NCBI GenBank assembly: GCA_016938395.1
Contig: JAFGUS010000107.1
Location: 1 to 18,368, forward strand
Length of the DNA: 18,368 nt
Direction: 5' to 3'
Source: Coriobacteriia bacterium
GTDB lineage: Bacteria > Actinomycetota > Coriobacteriia > Anaerosomatales > Anaerosomataceae
The position numbers were made by a program, and so were the translations under genes. A model generated the notes under the pieces. It saw nothing but the letters and a program-made list of their open reading frames with translations, was not told the origin of the DNA and made no database searches. Positions 5,558 through 12,132 of this stretch are shown here, one piece after another (positions within the stretch are counted from its first letter, which is position 1; every line of letters begins with the position of its first letter).

Positions 5558-6526
5558 TCACGCGACCGAATGTGCGCCGGGAACGATGTACGTCGTCAGG
5601 TAGGTGAGCACAAGTGCGACGAACGACAGCACGGCGAGCGCCGCTACCACGCGCCACATGCCACGGGCACGCAGGTGTAGCCGCGCGTGCAGGTACGCGG
5701 TGTACAGCAGCCACATCATGATCGACATGTTGACCTTGCCCGACCACCACCACGAGTCGCCCTGCCAGGCCATGATCGCCCAGGGGAAGCCGATGAGCAT
5801 GCCGAACGTGAGGGGCAGGTAGCCGAGGCGGGCCCACCGGTACGCGGTGGTCTCGAACGACGAGCGGCGGCGGGCGATCATGAGGACCGTCGCGGCGAAG
5901 GATGCGACGAACGCCCCGTAGCTCAGGAACAGGAGTGGCGGGTGCACCCACATGTACCAGGTGTTGTAGAAGAACCGCCGCGACCCCTCGGCCGAGCCGA
6001 ACGCGTTCATCGCCACGCCGAAGTCGCCCGAGCCCACCGCCGCGAGGTACGCGGTGTACTGTGCGAGGAAGTCGGGGAGCGGGTCGCTGAACGGTCGCCC
6101 CCACACGATGGCGCCCAGGGCGAGGATGGCTGCGCCTGCCGCCAGCAGGGGCTGGAGTTCGGCGCGATGGCGGCGCAGCGCAAGCGCGATGACGGCCAGG
6201 ATGAGCGCCCAGACGTAGAGTTTCTCGGACTCGACCCACAGCGGTACGGCGAACGAGCCGGTGACGACTCCGGTGGACGGGTCGGCCACCTGGCAGATCT
6301 GGTAGAGGCGCACGTGGAACCACATGAGCGCCGCCTCGCCAAGAGCGAGCGCGGCGACGAGCAACCCGAGGCCCGGCACAAGGAGCCTCTGCGCCCGCGG
6401 AACGAGCGCCGCCACCACCACGACGAGCGCGACCGCGACCAGGAGCGGGTCGAGGGCGCCGCCGACGACGCCGAGCGTTCGAACGGCGTCGGCAAGCGAG
6501 ACGGCTGATGCGGCGGGTGAGAACAT
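5558..6526 (-). CDS. ccsA: CcsA/ResC-family cytochrome c assembly protein
   Basis: The 322-residue polytopic membrane protein matches the cytochrome c assembly family (PF01578) in its second half: MWVHPPLLFLSYGAF (H195), then a Trp-rich segment at 254-262 and YLHAR (H280). This family presents haem to apocytochromes on the outer face of the membrane. The Trp-rich loop, normally close to WGxxWxWDxxE, reads WQGDSWWWSGKV here, lacking the Asp-Pro-Lys-Glu end. An extra N-terminal portion (about 25-145) has H71 and three or four helices. The start is ATG 6526 with GGAGG eight bases upstream; a longer reading frame upstream has no ribosome site. It leads a two-gene operon and is the likely maturation factor for cytochromes like the one at 2640-2951. 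The exact system (II or a variant) is uncertain. Confidence 0.8.
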   Translation of the reverse strand: MFSPAASAVSLADAVRTLGVVGGALDPLLVAVALVVVVAALVPRAQRLLVPGLGLLVAALALGEAALMWFHVRLYQICQVADPSTGVVTGSFAVPLWVESEKLYVWALILAVIALALRRHRAELQPLLAAGAAILALGAIVWGRPFSDPLPDFLAQYTAYLAAVGSGDFGVAMNAFGSAEGSRRFFYNTWYMWVHPPLLFLSYGAFVASFAATVLMIARRRSSFETTAYRWARLGYLPLTFGMLIGFPWAIMAWQGDSWWWSGKVNMSIMMWLLYTAYLHARLHLRARGMWRVVAALAVLSFVALVLTYLTTYIVPGAHSVA

Positions 6527-6548
6527 GGACACCTCCGGGGGCGCCGTC

Positions 6549-6594
6549 AGTATACCCGAGCACGTACCGGCGGGCCGAGGGTGCGTGCTACACT
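6549..6594. promoter_or_regulatory. Divergent promoter region, ccsA-like / diguanylate cyclase
   Basis: On the minus strand TATACT (AGTATA at 6549-6554 on the plus strand) is a near-consensus -10 for the ccsA-like gene. On the plus strand TACACT (6589-6594) is a good -10 for the GGDEF gene. Clear -35 hexamers are not seen for either, so both calls rest on the -10 boxes and position. Confidence 0.35.
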
Positions 6595-6639
6595 CGGCAA
6601 TCGTACCCGCCCGAAGCCAGAGAGCCGCGGAGGCAGCCC

Positions 6640-7887
6640 GTGGGTCAGCGCAGGTTCGCCAAGACACTCGCGCGCGGCGCGGTCGTCGCCTGGCGTGATC
6701 AACCGACGCAGTATGACATCGAGGCGCTGCGCGCGAACATCGAGCGCGTGGGGCTGGTCATCCGCGTCCGCTGGGTGGTCGTTGTGGCGCTGGGGTTCTT
6801 CGGTGGTCTGGTCGCCGTCGTCTACGGCTCGGCTGCCGGTATCGAGGAACTGCTCCTCAACGCGCGCATCCCGGTGGCCGCGCTCGGCTTCGTTGTTGCG
6901 TACAACACGCTCTACCACCTCACGTACCGTCGAGTCGGTAACGTCGCCTACCTCAACCAGGCCCAGTTACTGTTCGACATGATGGTGGGCGCCGTGCTCA
7001 TCTACTACAGCGGCGGTGTGTACTCCTGGTTCAGCGCGATGTACCTCCTGTTCATCCTCGAGGGGGCGTTCATCCTCGAGCAACGCTCCCACGTCTGGGT
7101 CCTCGCGGGAGCGGCCAGCGCGTTGTATGGCGCGATCATCTTCGGGGTGTACTTCGGCTGGTTACCTCACGTCGCGGTGCCCTTCGTGCGCAACGATCTG
7201 CAGTCCGACCTGACGTACATCCTCATGCGGTATCTGTGGGAGGTCGCCCTCTACGGCGGCGCGGCCACGGTCGGCTTGCTCATGATGCGCACGATTCGTG
7301 AGCGCGAATCGGAGTTGAACGAGTGCTCGTTCATCGACGACCTGACGGGTCTGTACAACCGGCAGTACTTCCACCGTGTGCTCGGAACCGAGATCGAGCG
7401 CGCACAGCGCAACGGCACGTCGGTGGGACTGCTTCTCGCCGATGTCAACGGCTTCGCAACGATCAACCGCACCTTCGGCGTGGATGTCGGTGACGGCATA
7501 CTGGCGGCGGTGGCGGACCGCTTGCGTGAGGTGGTCTCGGCAGAGGCAGGAGAGGCGGGCTGCCATGTGACCACCGCGTGCCGGGTGGGGGGCGAGGAAC
7601 TCGCGCTCATCATGCCGGAGATGCGGCGGTCCGAGTACGACCTGCCGGCTCTCGGCGAGCGCATGACGAGTATCGCCGAGCAGTTCCGGGCGGCAGTCGA
7701 GCGCGTGCGCGTGAGCGGCATCAGCGTGACGGCGAGTGTCGGGATGGCGATCGGGCCGGAGCACGGCAGATCGGCCGATGCGCTGCTCGACACCGCAGAC
7801 CGCATGCTCTCGCGGGCCGCTCACGCTGGCGGCAACACCGTCCGTACGAGTTGGGCGGACGCTGAGCAGGCTACCGACGATGACTGA
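6640..7887 (+). CDS. Membrane-bound diguanylate cyclase (GGEEL type)
   Basis: The 415-residue protein has a six-helix N-terminal sensor region (about 40-215), a short linker helix and a GGDEF domain (about 230-405). The domain shows DLTGLYNR (234-241), the metal-binding Asp in ADVNGF (D268, N270) and the signature RVGGEEL (G317-L321). GGEEF-type variants are active cyclases, but Leu at position five is a departure, as is Val281 where the usual GH motif has His. There is no RxxD inhibitory site five residues before the signature. It would make cyclic di-GMP in response to a membrane or envelope signal. The start is GTG 6640, with GGAGG seven bases upstream; the frame is open further upstream without a ribosome site. 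Its stop overlaps the next gene's start. Confidence 0.85.
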   Translation: MGQRRFAKTLARGAVVAWRDQPTQYDIEALRANIERVGLVIRVRWVVVVALGFFGGLVAVVYGSAAGIEELLLNARIPVAALGFVVAYNTLYHLTYRRVGNVAYLNQAQLLFDMMVGAVLIYYSGGVYSWFSAMYLLFILEGAFILEQRSHVWVLAGAASALYGAIIFGVYFGWLPHVAVPFVRNDLQSDLTYILMRYLWEVALYGGAATVGLLMMRTIRERESELNECSFIDDLTGLYNRQYFHRVLGTEIERAQRNGTSVGLLLADVNGFATINRTFGVDVGDGILAAVADRLREVVSAEAGEAGCHVTTACRVGGEELALIMPEMRRSEYDLPALGERMTSIAEQFRAAVERVRVSGISVTASVGMAIGPEHGRSADALLDTADRMLSRAAHAGGNTVRTSWADAEQATDDD

Positions 7888-8566
7888 GGGTGCGCACCCG
7901 ATCGCTGCGCGGCTCGAGGTCGCCTTCGGCGCGGTCGCGATCATCCTCGTGGTCGTCGGGCTGTCGCTCGCTCTGCTCGTCACGCCGCCGTACGTGAAAG
8001 CGCTCGTCAGCGCCATGGGTTCCGCGGAGCTGACCGGTCTGGGTGACCAGGCGACGCAGGCCACCGCCGAAGACGTCCGCCGGTTCGTCACCGATCCGCA
8101 GGCTCCGATGTTGCCTGCGACTATCGACGGGCAGCCGGCCTACGACCGCGCGGCGGTCGCGCATCTCACCGATGTCCGCGACGTGCTCGTGCCCTCTCTC
8201 TGGATCGCCGGGGGACTCGCAGTACTCGTGATCGCCTGGTTCATCGTGAGGCGACGAAGCGAACGAGGGCGACTCGCCACTGCGTGGGCTGCGACGTACG
8301 CGGGGTGGACGCTTCTGGCCGGATGCGCGCTCGCGATCGGTGCGGGAGCGCTCGACTTCGGCGTGCTCTTCACGCGGTTCCACGGCTTGTTCTTCGCTGA
8401 TGGCACGTGGACCTTCCCTGAGGATGCGCTGCTGATCCGCGTCTTCCCCCTCGGGTTCTGGATCACCGCGGGACTGTCATGGGGGCTTCTCGTCGTCTTC
8501 ACCGCCGTCGTGCTCATCGTCCTCGGGGCGCGAGCGCGCTTCACAGCACGTGACTACGGTGTATAG
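7880..8566 (+). CDS. DUF1461/TIGR01906 membrane protein (Lit-like)
   Basis: The 228-residue protein has helices at about 12-35, 104-123, 135-155 and 195-217, with an extracytoplasmic cap between helices one and two. HLTDVR (H95-R100) and the segment FHGLFFADGTWTFP (from F167, with H168) followed by LIRVFP are hallmarks of the TIGR01906/DUF1461 family. Lit proteins of enterococci and bacilli belong here; they move an acyl chain within a lipoprotein's lipid anchor to its N-terminus, giving lyso-form lipoproteins, and use conserved His residues. H95 and H168 are the matching candidates. Not all members are proven Lit enzymes. The ATG lies within the last codons of the diguanylate cyclase gene (8-base overlap), so the two are translationally coupled. 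Confidence 0.7.
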   Translation: MTEGAHPIAARLEVAFGAVAIILVVVGLSLALLVTPPYVKALVSAMGSAELTGLGDQATQATAEDVRRFVTDPQAPMLPATIDGQPAYDRAAVAHLTDVRDVLVPSLWIAGGLAVLVIAWFIVRRRSERGRLATAWAATYAGWTLLAGCALAIGAGALDFGVLFTRFHGLFFADGTWTFPEDALLIRVFPLGFWITAGLSWGLLVVFTAVVLIVLGARARFTARDYGV

Positions 8567-8567
8567 T
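8540..8567 (+). promoter_or_regulatory. Promoter of the DUF5679 zinc-ribbon gene
   Basis: TTCACA (8540-8545), a 16-base spacer and TATAGT (8562-8567) form a strong sigma-70-type promoter inside the last codons of the preceding gene. The start point would be near 8574, giving a leader of about 75 bases that contains GGAGC/GCTCC (8577-8589) and CCCGG/CCGGG (8599-8616) stems. Confidence 0.55.
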
Positions 8568-8650
8568 TGCCTCGGAGGAGCAGTGCTCCCGCATGCCACC
8601 CGGCCCCCGGACCGGGACTATCGATTGACGGATTCGAGGAGGTAAGGCGC

Positions 8651-8797
8651 ATGGCTGCCAAGGAAGGGTACTGCGTCAAGTGCAAGGCCAAGCGTGAGAT
8701 CAAGGACGCCAAAGAAATCGTGATGAAGAATGGTCGTCCGGCCACGCAGGGCGTCTGCCCCGTGTGCGGGACGAAGATGTTCAAGATCGGCAAGTAA
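8651..8797 (+). CDS. 48-residue zinc-ribbon protein (DUF5679-like)
   Basis: This very small protein has two knuckles, CVKC (C8, C11) and CPVC (residues 39-42), separated by a basic stretch with KNGRPATQG. That is the layout of the DUF5679 family and resembles the zinc ribbon at the end of topoisomerase I. It is probably a cytoplasmic nucleic-acid or protein-binding zinc protein; no function is established. ATG 8651 follows GGAGG at nine bases. It has its own promoter and terminator, so it is likely transcribed alone and strongly. Upstream in-frame codons back to 8567 fall in the leader and are not credited. Confidence 0.85.
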   Translation: MAAKEGYCVKCKAKREIKDAKEIVMKNGRPATQGVCPVCGTKMFKIGK

Positions 8798-8813
8798 CCG
8801 GTCTTTCGTGTGT

Positions 8814-8853
8814 CGCAGAGGCGGGCGTCCCACCTGGGACGCCCGCCTCTGCG
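8814..8853 (+). terminator. Strong Rho-independent-type terminator
   Basis: A perfect 18-bp stem (8814-8831 with 8836-8853) closes on a 4-base ACCT loop and is followed by only three Ts. It sits 17 bases after the zinc-ribbon stop and before the trkA promoter. The stem is very stable; the T-run is short, which is common in high-GC actinobacteria. Confidence 0.85.
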
Positions 8854-8870
8854 TTTGGGGTATCGTCGTG

Positions 8871-8899
8871 TTGACGCACCACCATGCGTGGAGTAGCGT
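8871..8899 (+). promoter_or_regulatory. Candidate promoter of the trkA pair
   Basis: TTGACG (8871-8876), a 17-base spacer and TAGCGT (8894-8899). The -35 is near consensus, the -10 weak. It lies just after the terminator and about 65 bases before the GTG start. Confidence 0.4.
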
Positions 8900-8964
8900 C
8901 GAGCGTTGTTGTTCTGACCGTTTCCGGGCCGCCGAGGTCCGGCGAGGATGAGGACGGGCGTGCT

Positions 8965-9606
8965 GTGAATATCGTCGTCGTCGGGTGCGGCAGGGTGGGC
9001 TCCCAGCTCGCCACGATGCTGTCCGTCGAGGGGCACAACGTCGTGGTCATCGACCGTGACGAGGCGGCGTTCCGTCGGCTTGGCAGCACGTTCAACGGAG
9101 TCACCCTCAGGGGACTGGGCTTCGACGAGGAGATCCTCGAGCAGGCTGGTATCCGCGAGGCGGATGTCTTTGCCGCCGTCACGAACCTCGACAACACGAA
9201 CCTGATGGCGGCGGAGGTCGCGCGCAAGATATTCGGCGTTCCGCACGTGGTCGCCCGCCTGTACAACCCCGTGCGCGAGCGCACGTACCAGCAGCTCGAC
9301 CTCGACTACGTGTGCGGAACAACGCTGGTGGCCGAGAGCCTGATGGAGAAGATCAAGGCAGGCCACGGTCACCACCTGAACTCCATCGACGACATCGAGG
9401 TCATCGAGTTCAAAGCGGGCCCCGGGATCGACGGCAAGAGGGTCGGCGATGTCGAGCTCGAGCGTCGCTTCCGCATCTTCGCCGTGACGCGCGGACGCAC
9501 GTCGCACGTGCCGGATGTCGAAATGGTCCTGCATGCGGGAGACATCATCTTCGCCTCGGTGAAGGCCGATGCGTTTCCCAAAGTCGAACGTTTCATGGAG
9601 GAGTGA
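8965..9606 (+). CDS. trkA: TrkA/KtrA-type RCK protein, first copy
   Basis: The 213-residue cytoplasmic regulator of a Trk/Ktr potassium channel has an RCK_N Rossmann domain (1 to about 130) with GCGRVG (7-12) and the acidic residue D30 at the end of the second strand, the pattern for NAD(H) or ATP/ADP binding. An RCK_C domain follows (about 135-213). The length is that of single-unit TrkA/KtrA rather than the doubled E. coli TrkA. The GTG start is chosen because the Rossmann strand begins immediately after; AGGA lies ten bases upstream. The second copy starts 3 bases after its stop, so the two are likely to assemble together. No TrkH/KtrB channel gene is in the window. Confidence 0.9.
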   Translation: MNIVVVGCGRVGSQLATMLSVEGHNVVVIDRDEAAFRRLGSTFNGVTLRGLGFDEEILEQAGIREADVFAAVTNLDNTNLMAAEVARKIFGVPHVVARLYNPVRERTYQQLDLDYVCGTTLVAESLMEKIKAGHGHHLNSIDDIEVIEFKAGPGIDGKRVGDVELERRFRIFAVTRGRTSHVPDVEMVLHAGDIIFASVKADAFPKVERFMEE

Positions 9607-9609
9607 GGT

Positions 9610-10275
9610 ATGTACGTCGTCATCAACGGTGGCGGCAAGGTCGCCTCGTACCTGGCGCGCCAGCTCCTCGAACGCGGGCACGGTGTCGCGCTCATCGAGA
9701 AGCGTGACGAGGTCGCGCAGAAGCTCGCCACCGAGTTGCCGGGGGATCCGCTCATCATCCATGGCGACGGGTGCGACTCGATGTACCAGGAGGACGCGGG
9801 CGTGAGCCGGGCCGACGTCTTCGTCGCGGCCACCGGTGACGACGACGACAACCTGGTCGCCTGTCAGCTCGCGAAGGTGGCATTCGGTGTGCCCCGAACC
9901 GTCGCGCGCGTGAACAACCCGAAGAACGAGAGCATCTTCCACGCACTTGGCATCGAGGCCATCTCGTCGACGACCATCATCTCGCGACTCATCGAAGAAG
10001 AGGCCACCATCGGCGACATCCGGACCCTCATGGCGCTGCGCAAGGGCGACATGGCGATCGTCGAGATCGAGCTTCCGGTGGATCGCTGCGTGGTCTGCGG
10101 CAAGAAAGTGGCCGACCTCAACCTGCCGGTCGACTGCATCCTCGTCGCGCTCATCCGCGGCGATGACGTGATCCCGGTCCACGGTGACACCGAGATGGAG
10201 CCGGGAGACACAGTCATCGCATTCACCAACGTGCAACACGAGCGCGCGCTCAAGAAGGCACTTACCGGGCAGTGA
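9610..10275 (+). CDS. trkA: TrkA/KtrA-type RCK protein, second copy
   Basis: The 221-residue RCK protein has an RCK_N domain with NGGGKVAS (a GxGxxA version of the dinucleotide loop) and an acidic cluster DDDDN near residue 77. An RCK_C domain begins at about 135. It gates potassium uptake together with a membrane pore encoded elsewhere. The RCK_C part has three Cys (C160, C163 as RCVVCGKK, and C176), where this fold usually carries Ser/Gly-type residues in a PVGSPLVGK-like strand. Redox or metal sensing is conceivable but unproven. The ribosome site GGAGG overlaps the end of the first copy, indicating translational coupling. The two copies are clearly diverged, so this is an old duplication. 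Confidence 0.9.
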   Translation: MYVVINGGGKVASYLARQLLERGHGVALIEKRDEVAQKLATELPGDPLIIHGDGCDSMYQEDAGVSRADVFVAATGDDDDNLVACQLAKVAFGVPRTVARVNNPKNESIFHALGIEAISSTTIISRLIEEEATIGDIRTLMALRKGDMAIVEIELPVDRCVVCGKKVADLNLPVDCILVALIRGDDVIPVHGDTEMEPGDTVIAFTNVQHERALKKALTGQ

Positions 10276-10352
10276 GTCGGGTCCCACGCGCATGTGTGCG
10301 GGCACTTGCAGACCACGGATAGCCATGCGTTGCATCGCGGACGCCAGCGCAT

Positions 10353-10382
10353 TTGCCGCCGAATCAGACCGTGGCCTACAAT
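10353..10382 (+). promoter_or_regulatory. Promoter of tRNA-Gly
   Basis: TTGCCG (10353-10358), an 18-base spacer and TACAAT (10377-10382, five of six matches). The predicted start is a few bases before the tRNA 5' end at 10396, as is usual for stand-alone tRNA genes. Confidence 0.6.
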
Positions 10383-10395
10383 ACGCAGGCGCATT

Positions 10396-10470
10396 GCGGG
10401 TGTAGCTCAGTGGTAGAGCATCGGCTTCCCAAGCCGAGTGTCGCGGGTTCGAGTCCCGTCACCCGCTCCA
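10396..10470 (+). tRNA. tRNA-Gly (anticodon CCC)
   Basis: A full cloverleaf is visible. The acceptor stem GCGGGTG/CACCCGC (10396-10402 with 10460-10466) is perfect. The D arm is GCTC/GAGC, the anticodon stem TCGGC/GCCGA with loop TTCCCAA, and the T arm GCGGG/CCCGT with loop TTCGAGT. The discriminator T is followed by an encoded CCA. The anticodon CCC (10428-10430) reads GGG glycine codons, which are common in high-GC genomes. Confidence 0.97.
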
Positions 10471-10481
10471 TATCACTCACG

Positions 10482-10501
10482 CAGGGGCCCCCGGGCCCCT
10501 G
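10482..10501 (+). terminator. Hairpin terminator after tRNA-Gly
   Basis: CAGGGGCCC (10482-10490) pairs with GGGCCCCTG (10493-10501); the realistic loop is four bases. It begins 12 bases after the tRNA CCA and is followed by TTACACTT rather than a clean T-run. It is the likely end of the tRNA transcript. Confidence 0.6.
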
Positions 10502-10551
10502 TTACACTTCCGCCGCCCGTCGCTCCGGAGTGCCACTCGTCGGCTGTCGGG

Positions 10552-10580
10552 TTGGATGCGCAGCCTGTCGCGACTAACAT
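10552..10580 (+). promoter_or_regulatory. Candidate promoter of the M23 gene
   Basis: TTGGAT (10552-10557), a 17-base spacer and TAACAT (10575-10580). This gives a start near 10587 and a leader of about 50 bases. Apart from the terminator hairpin and this promoter, nothing else is seen between the tRNA and the gene. Confidence 0.4.
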
Positions 10581-10638
10581 AGCGAACACAGGTTCGATAG
10601 CGCGGCCCCCTTCCCGTGCGTGGTCGAGAGGGGGACCC

Positions 10639-11637
10639 ATGCGTGTTCCACGGCGTACGCAGGTTCTGACAGGCGGAGTACTCACCGCGTTCGTGCTGCA
10701 GTCGGCGGCCTGGGCGAGTGTTTGGTGCGCGCCGGTCACCGGCTGTGCCATCGTCACCGCTTACGGCGAAAGCTATGCGGGCGTCACCCACCGCGGCGTC
10801 GATCTGCGTGCCGACGCGGGTGCGGAGGCGAGTGCACCGGCCGCGGGTTCGGTGACGTTCGCCGGGTGTGTCCCCGCCGATGGGGGCGGTACGTGCGGTG
10901 CCGTGACCGTCGACATCGGCGACGGGCTTCGCGTCAGCCTGCTGCCGCTCGACGAGGTCTTCGTAACGGCGGGTGACCAGATCGCGGCGGGTGAAGTCGT
11001 CGGGACGGTTGCGGCCACCGGAGACAGTTCGCATCCTGAGCCGCACATCCACATCGGGCTCCGGCGTGACGAAGCGTACCTGGATCCAACGGGCTTCCTT
11101 CCCGGCGCTGCAGCCGTCTCGGGCGGGGGCGCCGATGCGCCTGACGGCTCGGCTTCGGTGGAGCCGCTGGCGCCCGATACAGCGGCGGATGCAGGAACCG
11201 CGCAGCCCGCGGCATTGATCGTGCCGGACGCTTCCAGTGACGTCGGTTACGTGGCCGCAGCGGCGTCCACGGGGGCTCAGGCCTCCGTGGGTGCCGCTGC
11301 GGCCCGGCCGACCGTGAGTGCCGGTGCCTCGCCGGAGACGATCACCGCGGTCGCCGATTCGCCGGCGCACGAGCCTGACGCGGCCGATGCGGATCGGGCC
11401 CTCCCTGTTTCACGCGCCCTGGCGACACGCAGCAGCAGGATCCCGGTCGATGCGGGCCTGCCGCAGACGTCGAGCCTCGCTCGGGAGATCACGGCGAGTG
11501 TGTCGCGTTGGCTGCACCTGCCCGCCGCATCGGCCCCCATAGCGTCGGTCACCATCGTCACGGCGGCGATGGCATGCGCCGCGATTCTGCTTCACGCGGC
11601 ACGGCGCCTCGCAGCGGCGGGCGCGGCAGTCAGATGA
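10639..11637 (+). CDS. Secreted M23 (LytM-type) peptidase-like protein with C-terminal anchor
   Basis: The 332-residue protein has an Arg-rich signal peptide (about 1-27, ending AAWAS), then a lysostaphin-type M23 domain (about 30-155). The zinc motifs are present: HRGVD (H51, D55) and HIH (H136, H138) in the PHIHIG segment. Four Cys (30, 36, 77, 86) could form disulfides. Residues about 156-295 are an Ala/Gly/Pro/Asp-rich linker, and about 299-320 is a hydrophobic anchor followed by Arg and Ala. It probably cuts or binds peptidoglycan cross-bridges while tethered at the outer face of the membrane. The domain is short and lacks a LysM or coiled-coil partner. ATG 10639 follows GAGAGGGGG; upstream codons would run through the tRNA and promoter. 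Confidence 0.85.
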   Translation: MRVPRRTQVLTGGVLTAFVLQSAAWASVWCAPVTGCAIVTAYGESYAGVTHRGVDLRADAGAEASAPAAGSVTFAGCVPADGGGTCGAVTVDIGDGLRVSLLPLDEVFVTAGDQIAAGEVVGTVAATGDSSHPEPHIHIGLRRDEAYLDPTGFLPGAAAVSGGGADAPDGSASVEPLAPDTAADAGTAQPAALIVPDASSDVGYVAAAASTGAQASVGAAAARPTVSAGASPETITAVADSPAHEPDAADADRALPVSRALATRSSRIPVDAGLPQTSSLAREITASVSRWLHLPAASAPIASVTIVTAAMACAAILLHAARRLAAAGAAVR

Positions 11638-11679
11638 CGGGGAAGTCCGCGGTATGTCAGAGCGTTGGGGTACCACCCG

Positions 11680-11708
11680 TTGTGGGGCGGTCGGGCCTCT
11701 GCTACACT
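11680..11708 (+). promoter_or_regulatory. Promoter of the rpsF operon
   Basis: TTGTGG (11680-11685), a 17-base spacer and TACACT (11703-11708). The predicted start near 11715 leaves a leader of about 70 bases before rpsF that includes a strong hairpin. Confidence 0.55.
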
Positions 11709-11726
11709 GCGGAAGCTTCATTTCCT

Positions 11727-11758
11727 GCTCCGGGCGACGCCTTCACACGCCCCGGGGC
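11727..11758 (+). promoter_or_regulatory. Leader hairpin upstream of rpsF
   Basis: GCTCCGGGCG (11727-11736) pairs with CGCCCCGGGGC (11748-11758), leaving one bulged C and an 11-base loop. It lies just before the AGGGAGGTGA ribosome site. In many bacteria the S6:S18 complex binds a structured rpsF leader with a conserved CCG and represses its own operon. CCG occurs in this arm, but the full known motif was not matched. Confidence 0.35.
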
Positions 11759-11784
11759 CGCTCAAGCCCAAGGGAGGTGAAACG

Positions 11785-12078
11785 TTGAAGGCATATGAAC
11801 TCATGCTCATCTTGCGCCCCAACCTCGATGACGAGGTGCGGGAAAGCGTCCTGGAGAAGGTCCGCGGGATCGTGACGGCCGAGGCCGGCACCATTGATTC
11901 CGAGGAGGCCTGGGGTAAGCGCAGGCTTGCTCACGAGATCTCCCACACCGAAGAGGGTGACTACCAGGTGATCCTCTTCCACGCGCAGACCGCTACCGTC
12001 GCCGAGCTCGACCGCGTCCTGCACATCACCGACCAGGTACTCCGCTTCATGATCGTCCGGCGTGACGATCTGGCGTAG
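11785..12078 (+). CDS. rpsF: Ribosomal protein bS6
   Basis: The 97-residue protein is full length for the family, opening KAYELMLILRPNLDD, with the WGKRRLAHEI segment and the closing LRFMIVRRDD that are typical of bS6. It binds bS18 and 16S rRNA in the small-subunit platform. The start is TTG 11785, with AGGGAGGTGA a few bases upstream; the family's usual MKAYE- or MRxYE-like beginning supports it. Upstream in-frame codons belong to the leader. It is the first gene of rpsF-ssb-rpsR. Confidence 0.97.
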   Translation: MKAYELMLILRPNLDDEVRESVLEKVRGIVTAEAGTIDSEEAWGKRRLAHEISHTEEGDYQVILFHAQTATVAELDRVLHITDQVLRFMIVRRDDLA

Positions 12079-12132
12079 GGTTCCATCCTGGCCGGGACTC
12101 CATGACCGGTATCGATGAGTGAGGTGGCACAG

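Noticed and set aside
5544..6563. Alternative 339-residue minus-strand frame
   Set aside because: It overlaps the CcsA-like gene in another frame, is Arg/Pro-rich with no membrane segments, and starts without a ribosome site.
8554..10335. 593-residue open frame on the minus strand
   Set aside because: It is exactly antisense to the two trkA genes, the terminator and the zinc-ribbon gene. Such long antisense frames are usual in GC-rich genes; there is no ribosome site and the composition is rich in Asp, His and Arg with no domain.
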